Shown piece by piece: positions 1 to 4,381 of a DNA stretch of 7,479 bases. Below the pieces are notes generated by a model. That model did no database searches. It was not told where the DNA came from and was given only the letters and a program-made list of their open reading frames with translations. Position 1 is the first letter of the stretch; each line of letters starts with the position of its first letter. The position numbers and the translations under genes were made by a program. Source of the DNA: Dehalococcoidia bacterium (lineage in GTDB: Bacteria; Chloroflexota; Dehalococcoidia; SZUA-161); NCBI GenBank assembly GCA_020344295.1, contig CP070819.1, positions 764,470 through 771,948 on the forward strand, written 5' to 3'.

Positions 1-321
1 CATCCTCAGATTGCCTCCGTTGGACTAACCGAAGAGGAAGCGAGGAAGAACTATCATGTGCTCGTGGGAGTGGCGAGGTACGCGGAAACCGCTAAGGGCG
101 AGGCTATGATGGAGGAGGAGGGCTTCGCGAAAGCCATAGTGGACGAGCATAGCGGCACAATACTGGGCTTTCACATCATTGGGCCACATGCACCCATATT
201 AATCCAGGAAGTTGTTAATGCCATGGCGTCCGGAGGAAGCCTGCATAGTATTTACGATGGCCTGCACATACACCCGGCTATGCCGGAACTCATACAGAGG
301 ACCTTCGGGAATCTCGAGTAA
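1..321 (+). CDS. Dihydrolipoamide dehydrogenase-like flavoprotein, C-terminal part (5' end outside window)
   Basis: The frame is open from base 1 and ends at TAA 319-321, giving the last 106 residues of a class I pyridine nucleotide-disulphide oxidoreductase. These flavoproteins pass electrons between NAD(P)H and a disulphide or lipoyl group. The fragment begins with HPQIASVGLTEEEA, the usual opening of the C-terminal dimerisation domain. It continues through GEAMMEEEGFAKAIVD and ILGFHIIGPHA, and ends with GLHIHPAMPELI. In that last motif His91 and Glu96 of the fragment match the active-site His-Glu pair that acts across the dimer interface. The FAD and NAD domains and the redox CxxxxC lie upstream, out of view, so lipoamide dehydrogenase cannot be told from mercuric-reductase-like or other subfamilies. 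The fold family is certain and the substrate is not. A 6-bp stem at 358-373 follows the stop but has no T-run. Confidence 0.88.
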   Translation, partial: HPQIASVGLTEEEARKNYHVLVGVARYAETAKGEAMMEEEGFAKAIVDEHSGTILGFHIIGPHAPILIQEVVNAMASGGSLHSIYDGLHIHPAMPELIQRTFGNLE

Positions 322-500
322 CACTGGTTCGACGAGTGGCGGTTGTGTTCTGGCCAATCAGCCCCCTGGCTGAGTCCTAATATATCGATGACGTGTTCTT
401 GTGATGAATGCCTCTGTATAACCCATATGAAGTGCTTCTATATGATATGGGCGGATTATACAGTTGGATCTGGGGGTTGCTGCCTGAAATCGGTAGGATA
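322..500. other. Gene-free intergenic stretch with a long hairpin
   Basis: I see no credible coding frame between the stop of the flavoprotein gene and the candidate RNA promoter. The stretch contains a 6-bp stem with a 4-nt loop at 358-373 (TCAGCC/GGCTGA), possibly the end of the upstream transcript although no T-run follows. It also contains the long imperfect inverted repeat at 414-463, listed separately. No tRNA, CRISPR repeat or transposase remnant is visible. Confidence 0.6.
414..463. repeat. Long imperfect inverted repeat / hairpin
   Basis: CTGTATAA (414-421) is followed directly by CCCATAT (422-428). The complementary arms are ATATGGG (445-451) and TTATACAG (456-463). This makes 15 base pairs interrupted only by a 4-nt bulge (452-455). 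The 16-nt interior (429-444) can form a further small GAA/TTC stem. No T-run follows on either strand, so it does not look like an intrinsic terminator. It could be a processed RNA stem in the 3' tail of the flavoprotein mRNA, a protein-binding palindrome, or the remnant of a small palindromic repeat. Confidence 0.55.
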
Positions 501-517
501 AGTTAAGAGGAGTTAAG
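501..517 (+). promoter_or_regulatory. Direct repeat next to the -35 box (possible regulator site)
   Basis: AGTTAAG occurs at 501-507 and again at 511-517, a 10-bp period or about one helical turn. The second copy touches the -35 hexamer at 518. This is the geometry of sites bound by dimeric activators or response regulators, but short A/T-rich repeats also arise by chance and no regulator is identified. Confidence 0.35.
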
Positions 518-545
518 TTGAAAGTATATGGCTATTGCCTATAAT
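518..545 (+). promoter_or_regulatory. Sigma70-type promoter for the candidate RNA
   Basis: TTGAAA (518-523), a 16-nt spacer and TATAAT (540-545) match the housekeeping consensus at 11 of 12 positions. Transcription would start near 552. No convincing gene follows before the convergent cvpA-like gene, and a terminator-like stem lies about 115 nt downstream. Confidence 0.55.
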
Positions 546-551
546 AAATGC

Positions 552-671
552 ACCGGTTCCCGGTTTTACAGCGACAGCTATCACGATAAGATTTTTTCTG
601 CGACACTCCCTGAATGGCGACCACGATCAGCAGCTCGGTCGGAAAGCCGCCTTTTGGAGGGTGTCGCTTTT
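552..671 (+). ncRNA. Candidate structured small RNA of unknown family
   Basis: A near-consensus promoter (518-545) and a terminal stem with TTTT (600-671) bracket about 120 nt without a believable open frame. The RNA would start with a small hairpin, ACCGG/CCGGT (552-564). A linker follows with a run of six U (592-597). It ends in a large domain closed by GCGACACTCC (600-609) against GGA..GTGTCGC (656-667), with a 2-nt bulge. Inside that domain GGCG (616-619) pairs with CGCC (648-651) and ACC (620-622) with GGT (637-639). It lacks the conserved core of SRP RNA and does not resemble tmRNA, 6S RNA or a tRNA. It could equally be the leader and terminator of an attenuated transcript. The family is not recognised. 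Confidence 0.4.
600..671 (+). terminator. Terminator-like stem with T-run, plus strand
   Basis: GCGACAC (600-606) pairs perfectly with GTGTCGC (661-667) and is followed directly by TTTT (668-671). Three more pairs, TCC with GGA, extend it past a 2-nt bulge. The loop is long (about 50 nt) but internally structured, which is unusual for a plain terminator and suggests it is the 3' domain of a structured RNA. It is oriented for plus-strand transcripts; the minus strand has no T-run after the stem. Confidence 0.5.
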
Positions 672-708
672 ATATGTAAGCCATTGACACGGAAGCAAGC
701 CCGCTTAC

Positions 709-1368
709 TTACAAACCTTCTGTCTTGGATCGGCCCCTTCCATCGTAATATTCGTCATCCTCGTTTACACTGTCATAATCGTCCTCTTCCTCTACTCTTT
801 CCTCTCTGAGCCTGGCATGTACTGCAAGTGCCACCAGGGCTGCCCCCATAAGACAGCCCAGTATTACGCCTTTCGGTGGATCGAACCAGTCTACAAACGC
901 GACGAAGCCTGATTGTGTTGCTGAGTCATCGATTAATCTAACGAAGGCATTGGGAGTGGCATATATATCCTGCTCGGTTGCTTTCTGCACTTCATCCCTG
1001 ATGGCGATAAGTATGCGCCATATCATTCCACAGTAGATCGCCGTTATGCACGCACTTATGACTACTCCCCCAAGAATATTCAACTGCTTCTCTGGCCTCC
1101 ACTCAATACTTCTCAGCACTATTACCGGTATTCCCGACCAGTATATGATTGCCTGGACAACCATCAGGATAATGAAGAATGCCAATAAGGGATACCAGTC
1201 ATAATCGCCAAATAGGGAGCCTAGCTGTTCCTCGAAATTGACCGCAATAGCAATGCTGATAATCCATATGGCGAAAACAATGAGAAGGGGTACTAGTTTT
1301 CCAGCTAATAGCCCTCTAACGGCTCCTAGAACCAGTATGATGATAAAGATCGCGTCTAACCAGGTCAT
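709..1368 (-). CDS. CvpA-like integral membrane protein
   Basis: This 219-residue protein has about five hydrophobic segments (roughly residues 5-20, 26-43, 58-78, 98-122 and 167-184). It resembles the CvpA/colicin V production family: its opening MTWLDAIFIIILVLGAVRGL matches the family's usual WLD...GxxRG start. CvpA proteins are inner-membrane proteins linked to envelope stress tolerance and secretion, with no defined biochemical activity. The family match is by eye and the rest of the chain is divergent. The C-terminal 35 residues (about 185-219) are highly acidic, rich in Asp, Glu and Tyr, and would form a soluble tail. The ATG start at 1368 is supported by AAAAGGAG upstream and by a promoter at 1445-1473. 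It is convergent with the candidate RNA and divergent from the transglutaminase-like gene. Confidence 0.65.
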   Translation of the reverse strand: MTWLDAIFIIILVLGAVRGLLAGKLVPLLIVFAIWIISIAIAVNFEEQLGSLFGDYDWYPLLAFFIILMVVQAIIYWSGIPVIVLRSIEWRPEKQLNILGGVVISACITAIYCGMIWRILIAIRDEVQKATEQDIYATPNAFVRLIDDSATQSGFVAFVDWFDPPKGVILGCLMGAALVALAVHARLREERVEEEDDYDSVNEDDEYYDGRGRSKTEGL

Positions 1369-1444
1369 CTTACTCCTTTTCGGCTATATGATAGAGAACA
1401 TCAGTAAAACTTACCTAAATGCAAATGTTGTCTATGTTGCGAGT

Positions 1445-1473
1445 ATCCTAGCTAATCCCGCGTTCTATGTCAA
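1445..1473 (-). promoter_or_regulatory. Promoter of the CvpA-like gene
   Basis: Read on the minus strand: TTGACA (1473-1468), a 17-nt spacer and TAGGAT (1450-1445). The -35 is perfect and the -10 matches 4 of 6. Transcription would start near 1438, giving a leader of about 70 nt before the ATG at 1368. Confidence 0.6.
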
Positions 1474-1567
1474 GGAATCGCTTGCGAGAGCAGTAGGGGC
1501 ACAGCCCGGAAAGCTTGTAGGGTGAGTGGGAAGATAGGTATTTGTCATCTCGCTCAATCCATTTGTC

Positions 1568-1596
1568 TTGACGGCCTGTGCCGGAGCGGGTAGACT
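1568..1596 (+). promoter_or_regulatory. Promoter of the transglutaminase-like gene
   Basis: TTGACG (1568-1573), a 17-nt spacer and TAGACT (1591-1596). Transcription would start near 1603, leaving a leader of about 64 nt before GTG 1667. A copy of ATTTGTC (1561-1567) touches the -35, and another lies 21 bp upstream (1540-1546). Confidence 0.5.
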
Positions 1597-1666
1597 TTCG
1601 AGAGCAGGGTGAATTGGAGATCGAAGGCAGGAGACGGTATCTCGAATTGAATAGGCTGGAGATCCT

Positions 1667-2311
1667 GTGGATTTACATAACAATGAGTGCCTGCAGCCAA
1701 GCGGGCTGTGCGATTTCGACCGCTCTCCCGGGATTAGAGCCCGGGCGCTGGAGCTAGCTCAGGGCTGCCGGAGCCAGGAGGAGATATTCCAGCGTGTTTA
1801 CACTGCCGTAAAGGAATTGCCCTACGGGCTTGAGGACTGGGATGTGCCCGCATCGGAGACACTGGCCCGGGGATGGGGGATGTGCTCCGGGAAGACCAAT
1901 CTGCTTGTAGCAATGCTCAGGTCACTGGGAATACCCGCCAGGTACCGCGTCTATCGCATCACGGGGGAGGCAAGCCTATGGGGGGAGGTAACCGGTGCTG
2001 AGGACTTGGCCCGGCGAATGGGCGATGCTCCTGTCGAGCAGGATCATGTAGACTGTGAGGTCTGGCTTGACGAATGGCAGGCATGTGATCCGAGCCGGGA
2101 TACGCCGATGGAGCGCGGGATGGAGGAATTGGGCATACCACTGGAACGGCAAGCTGTGGTGAATTCTTCGGGACGGGTCCCTTACCTGATCCTAGACACA
2201 CTGGATGATTGGGCGAAGGAACGCCAGGACAGGAGAAGATTCCGGGAGGATCGAGCGGAGGTTTTCGCTAGGGTCAATGAGCAATTGGCCCGGTTGAGAA
2301 AACTGGTCTAA
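1667..2311 (+). CDS. Transglutaminase-like cysteine protease-fold protein
   Basis: This 214-residue soluble protein has the transglutaminase core (papain-like fold). The nucleophile motif is WGMCSGKTNLLVAMLRSLGI with Cys73. It is followed by a short strand ARYRVYRI, then DHVDCEVWLDEW with His127 and ACDPS with Asp141. The Cys-His-Asp triad is therefore intact. Bacterial members act as peptidases, amidases or cross-linking enzymes; the substrate here cannot be read. There is no signal peptide or membrane segment, so it should act in the cytoplasm. The last 35 residues form a highly charged, probably helical tail. The GTG start at 1667 is the first start after an in-frame TAG at 1652 and has TGGAG five bases upstream. 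It is transcribed alone, divergent from the CvpA-like gene and convergent with the FKBP gene. Confidence 0.8.
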   Translation: MDLHNNECLQPSGLCDFDRSPGIRARALELAQGCRSQEEIFQRVYTAVKELPYGLEDWDVPASETLARGWGMCSGKTNLLVAMLRSLGIPARYRVYRITGEASLWGEVTGAEDLARRMGDAPVEQDHVDCEVWLDEWQACDPSRDTPMERGMEELGIPLERQAVVNSSGRVPYLILDTLDDWAKERQDRRRFREDRAEVFARVNEQLARLRKLV

Positions 2312-2401
2312 GCCCTTTGGTGTGCGAATCCACTATCTCCGCGCCTACTGCTATTCCTCGCTACAGTAGAAGCCTTACCGTGTCCTTCTATTGACTGGCA
2401 G

Positions 2402-2830
2402 CTAGAGTATCTCCACAAGCTGAATATCGAAGGTAAGGTCTTTACCAGCGAGGGGGTGGTTGCCGTCAAGCGTCACACTCGATTCAGAGACATCCGTAAC
2501 CAATACGGGTACTATCTGGCCGTCGCTTTGATGGACCTCCAGTTCCTGCCCGATCTCAGGATTCAGATTGTCAGGGAATCGTTGGCGGTCTATAATTATC
2601 ACCATCTCCTCATGATAGGGGCCGTATGCTTCGGCAGATGGGATCTTGGTGGTTCTGGATTCACCGGGGTTCATACCGATAACAGTTTCTTCAAAGGCCG
2701 GGAGCAGCCTATCCACTCCTACGGTAAACTGCATTGGGTCGTGTCCCTGAGAAGTCTCAAATATGGTGTCATCATCTAATCTGCCTGTATAATGAACGTT
2801 AACTGTGTCCCCCTGTTTTGCCTGCGCCAT
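2402..2830 (-). CDS. SlyD-like FKBP-type peptidyl-prolyl cis-trans isomerase
   Basis: This 142-residue protein is a proline isomerase and folding helper of the SlyD-like FKBP group. The FKBP half-domain opens with GDTVNVHYTGRLDD (residues 7-20) and continues with PMQFTVG and LLPAFEETVIGMNPGE. The insert-in-flap chaperone domain spans roughly 66-125, from AYGPYHEE through IDRQRFP. It closes with the SlyD signature VTLDGNHPLAGKDLTF (119-134). The usual FDS/FDT active-site motif reads FETS, so Glu replaces Asp. The chain ends at EIL, without the His/Cys-rich metal-binding tail of E. coli SlyD. There is no signal peptide, so it is cytoplasmic. ATG at 2830 follows GGAGGAAATA. It is a single gene, separated from the zinc-ribbon gene by a hairpin at 2913-2935. 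Confidence 0.92.
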   Translation of the reverse strand: MAQAKQGDTVNVHYTGRLDDDTIFETSQGHDPMQFTVGVDRLLPAFEETVIGMNPGESRTTKIPSAEAYGPYHEEMVIIIDRQRFPDNLNPEIGQELEVHQSDGQIVPVLVTDVSESSVTLDGNHPLAGKDLTFDIQLVEIL

Positions 2831-2912
2831 TATTTCCTCCTTCTATCCGTTGACAAATAAAGCCAAGAGAACGTTGGGATGTGCTGTGGTGTTTAGACTA
2901 GCTCCAAGGAAG

Positions 2913-2935
2913 CGGGCAGCATTCCCACCTGCCCG
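2913..2935 (-). terminator. Hairpin between the zinc-ribbon and FKBP genes, possible terminator
   Basis: CGGGCAG (2913-2919) and CTGCCCG (2929-2935) form a perfect 7-bp stem with a 9-nt loop. On the minus strand it lies about 65 nt after the zinc-ribbon stop and is followed by CTTCCTT, only a weak T-run. It probably ends that transcript, though the T-poor tail lowers confidence. Confidence 0.45.
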
Positions 2936-3000
2936 TTGTCCTTGCCCAGCTTTACAGAGGTTTCCTACATAATCGGAACTTGGCAGCTATACGTTAGTGT

Positions 3001-3312
3001 CTAACGTCTTGCTGTAGTAAAACAATCAGAACAGTAGACCGGCCGCTCGTTTCGGGGCTGGAATGGTACTTCACAGTCTTTGCCGCATGAAGCGCAGACA
3101 GCAGGGTACATCTGTCTTTGCCGGTACTGGCCTCCGCCGTAGCCGCTGCCATACCCGCCCTGCCGCTGCTGTCTTCTAGTCGCCCGGCACTCAGGGCAGC
3201 GCCCGGGCTCGTTGACGAATCCCTTGCTGGCAAAGAACTCCTGCTCGGAGGCAGTGAAAGTGAAATCATTGCCGCAATCCGAGCAGCTGAGTGTCTTGTC
3301 CACGTAGTCCAT
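3001..3312 (-). CDS. Two-module zinc-ribbon protein (zinc-ribbon plus CxxC-x17-CxxC domain)
   Basis: This 103-residue protein has two four-cysteine modules. Module one (about 8-44) is SCSDCGNDFTFTASEQEFFA, then KGFVNEPGRCPECR, with Cys10/13 and Cys39/42; it matches the probable zinc-ribbon family whose members carry FTF(T/S)xxEQ and NEPxRC. Module two (71-98) is VCASCGKDCEVPFQP, then RPVYCSDCF, with Cys73/76 and Cys94/97 exactly 17 residues apart. This is the CxxC-x17-CxxC domain, a family of unknown function. A Gly/Gln/Tyr/Arg-rich linker (48-67) joins them. It probably binds two zinc ions and perhaps nucleic acid, which is inference only. ATG 3312 follows a full AAGGAGGT Shine-Dalgarno. That site and the start codon are predicted to be buried in a leader hairpin (3309-3360). 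It has its own promoter at 3426-3453. Confidence 0.88.
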   Translation of the reverse strand: MDYVDKTLSCSDCGNDFTFTASEQEFFASKGFVNEPGRCPECRATRRQQRQGGYGSGYGGGQYRQRQMYPAVCASCGKDCEVPFQPRNERPVYCSDCFTTARR

Positions 3313-3360
3313 GGATGACCTCCTTCATTCATCACCTGGTAGGAGTTTTACCATCCATGG
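3309..3360 (-). promoter_or_regulatory. Leader hairpin covering the Shine-Dalgarno and start codon of the zinc-ribbon gene
   Basis: In the minus-strand mRNA, CCATGGATG (3360-3352) is the exact complement of CATCCATGG (3317-3309), and the latter includes the ATG start (3312-3310). Inside, CTCCT (3345-3341) pairs with AGGAG (3324-3320), the core of the AAGGAGGT ribosome binding site. The loop is 16 nt. Both the ribosome binding site and the start codon would be double-stranded, as in translation-control elements such as thermosensors or protein- and ligand-gated leaders. No known riboswitch consensus is recognised. Confidence 0.5.
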
Positions 3361-3425
3361 CCTGGGGAATGCGCGGAAACTGGAACAGGTCGGGGAATAG
3401 CAAACTTTTCTCAGGTTCTACTCAA

Positions 3426-3453
3426 ACGATAACACAGAACTGGGATTTGTCAA
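3426..3453 (-). promoter_or_regulatory. Promoter of the zinc-ribbon gene
   Basis: Minus strand: TTGACA (3453-3448), a 16-nt spacer and TATCGT (3431-3426). Transcription would start near 3419, giving a leader of about 105 nt, long enough to contain the hairpin at 3309-3360. Confidence 0.5.
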
Positions 3454-3488
3454 GCAAGTTTTAGATCATTAAACTGTGTTTCCCCCCA

Positions 3489-3556
3489 CATATGTCCGAA
3501 TATTGGTTCTGGGACTACATATGCGGCCCCGTGGGATAACGGGAGCGAAAGTCCCG
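3489..3556 (-). terminator. Two tandem stems after the VOC gene, possible terminator region
   Basis: Downstream of the VOC stop on the minus strand lies a 5-bp stem CGGGA/TCCCG (3556-3552 and 3544-3540, 7-nt loop). A 7-bp stem CATATGT/ACATATG follows (arms 3523-3517 and 3495-3489). Neither has a clear T-run, so this is only a plausible end for the pspC-VOC transcript. The same 3454-3573 interval holds nothing else recognisable. Confidence 0.25.
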
Positions 3557-3573
3557 CACTGGTATCAGATGTA

Positions 3574-3942
3574 TTACATCTGGGCTGACTCATCATTCTC
3601 GATAATACCGAACATGTTCCCCTCGGTATCAAGGCAGTAAGTGAAATAGCCGACGCCGGGAACAGTCGTTTTGGGCATGATGACCTTCCCCCCATGTGCT
3701 GTCACCTTTTCCATGAACTCATCCACCGATGGCACGCTAATGGTGTTTACGACACTGGTTACCGGCTCCTCCCGCTTTGTGATTGCGCCGTCGATTCCCG
3801 GCTCCCCATTGCCGGAGAAGATCATCCAATAATCCATCGGCCCTTCCCACTTGCTTATCGTCCAACCGAAGAGCTTGGAGTAGAACTTCGTCGCCCGGTC
3901 CGGATCATCGGCCGGTATCTCGAAATGGACTACTCTGGGCAT
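3574..3942 (-). CDS. VOC superfamily (glyoxalase/bleomycin-resistance-like) protein
   Basis: This 122-residue protein is a single vicinal-oxygen-chelate unit of paired beta-alpha-beta-beta-beta modules. It opens with VVHFEIPADDPDRATKFY and KLFGWTISKWEGP (4-35), typical of the small VOC proteins often named glyoxalase or bleomycin-resistance proteins. The second half has NTISVPSVDEFMEKV, GGKVIMPKTTVPGVGYF and CLDTEGNMFGIIE (66-115). His6 and Glu115 sit where metal ligands usually lie. The substrate cannot be inferred, and many relatives have no known activity. ATG 3942 follows GGAGGAGGAATC. The gene begins 22 nt after the stop of the PspC-domain gene on the same strand, so the two are probably cotranscribed. 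Confidence 0.85.
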   Translation of the reverse strand: MPRVVHFEIPADDPDRATKFYSKLFGWTISKWEGPMDYWMIFSGNGEPGIDGAITKREEPVTSVVNTISVPSVDEFMEKVTAHGGKVIMPKTTVPGVGYFTYCLDTEGNMFGIIENDESAQM

Positions 3943-3964
3943 GATTCCTCCTCCTCTCTTCTAT

Positions 3965-4162
3965 CTATTCTGTCGCCTGCGGTTCCAGCGGGATGATAAT
4001 GGCCAGAATTATATATGCCGGTATGCTGAACCAGCCGAAGATCAGTGACAGCACCCAGATCACTCTGACGACGGTTGGGTCGATACCGAAATACTTGCCC
4101 ATTCCGCCGGCCACACCCCAGATCATCCGCTCGTCTCTGCTGCGATAAAGCTTCTTCTGCAT
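3965..4162 (-). CDS. Stand-alone PspC-domain membrane protein
   Basis: This 65-residue protein is essentially one PspC domain. KLYRSRDERMIWGVAGGMGKYFGIDPTVVR falls at 4-33 (quoted in two parts: KLYRSRDERMIWGVAGG, then MGKYFGIDPTVVR). A membrane segment (about 32-58) follows, then a short polar tail. PspC domains occur in phage-shock and envelope-stress systems and in many small membrane proteins of unknown role. I chose ATG 4162: TTGGAGATAGCG precedes it, the domain starts right there, and a consensus -10 lies at 4200-4205. The open frame extends back to 4330, but that start lies upstream of the promoter and its extra residues look non-coding. It is probably the first gene of a pspC-VOC operon and is divergent from the methyltransferase gene. 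Confidence 0.85.
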   Translation of the reverse strand: MQKKLYRSRDERMIWGVAGGMGKYFGIDPTVVRVIWVLSLIFGWFSIPAYIILAIIIPLEPQATE

Positions 4163-4199
4163 CGCTATCTCCAATTCCAGATTGTAGCTGTACATGTGC

Positions 4200-4229
4200 A
4201 TTATATATTTATCGTCGGGGTAATTTCTA
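4200..4229 (-). promoter_or_regulatory. Promoter of the PspC-domain gene
   Basis: Minus strand: TAGAAA (4229-4224), an 18-nt spacer and TATAAT (4205-4200). Transcription would start near 4193, giving a leader of about 30 nt before ATG 4162. This position rules out the longer frame starting at 4330. Confidence 0.45.
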
Positions 4230-4246
4230 CCAGGGATCCTGCAGGT

Positions 4247-4286
4247 CGTTGAACAACGTTGCTTATCAACAATCAACAATGATTGT
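4247..4286. promoter_or_regulatory. Cluster of small palindromes in the divergent pspC/methyltransferase region
   Basis: Three inverted repeats lie side by side: CGTTG-AA-CAACG (4247-4258), GTTG-cttat-CAAC (4258-4270) and ACAATCA-acaa-TGATTGT (4269-4286). They share the CAAC/GTTG unit, and ATCAACA also repeats directly (4266-4272 and 4273-4279). The block lies between the two divergent promoters and ends 7 bp before the methyltransferase -35, a fit position for an operator. No regulator is known. Confidence 0.4.
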
Positions 4287-4292
4287 ATGTCT

Positions 4293-4321
4293 TTGTCACC
4301 TGATTGGATATGTGATAGGAT
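4293..4321 (+). promoter_or_regulatory. Promoter of the SAM methyltransferase gene
   Basis: TTGTCA (4293-4298), a 17-nt spacer and TAGGAT (4316-4321). Transcription would start near 4328, giving a leader of about 54 nt. The -10 hexamer is identical to that of the CvpA-like gene. Confidence 0.55.
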
Positions 4322-4381
4322 TCCCAACAAACCTAGAAGATCGGGAGCTAAAACATTGAGGGTGGCAATCGGGGGAGGTTA

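Noticed and set aside
528..809. 93-residue open frame on the plus strand
   Set aside because: Its ATG falls in the spacer of the 518-545 promoter, it runs through the terminal stem at 600-667 and then antisense through the end of the CvpA-like gene. Its composition is not protein-like and the ribosome binding site is badly spaced.
1238..1525. 95-residue plus-strand frame whose last ~45 residues look somewhat protein-like
   Set aside because: The first half is antisense to the CvpA-like gene, and the second half overlaps that gene's promoter (TTGACA-17-TAGGAT). There is no ribosome binding site before the internal ATG at 1388.
1465..1683. 72-residue minus-strand frame in the divergent region
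   Set aside because: It covers both divergent promoters, is Pro/Ser/Thr-rich and resembles no family.
2345..2369. CTACTG/CAGTAG stem between the convergent transglutaminase and FKBP genes
   Set aside because: Only 6 bp with a 13-nt loop and no T-run on either strand; too weak to call a terminator, although a convergent gap is where one would be expected.
2994..3335. 113-residue minus-strand frame over the zinc-ribbon gene
   Set aside because: It is a shadow in another frame of the clear zinc-ribbon gene, Ser/Ala-rich and without motifs.
4163..4330. N-terminal extension of the PspC-domain protein to ATG 4330
   Set aside because: The extension lies upstream of the TATAAT at 4200-4205 and crosses the palindrome cluster. 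The PspC domain begins exactly at the shorter, well-supported start at 4162.
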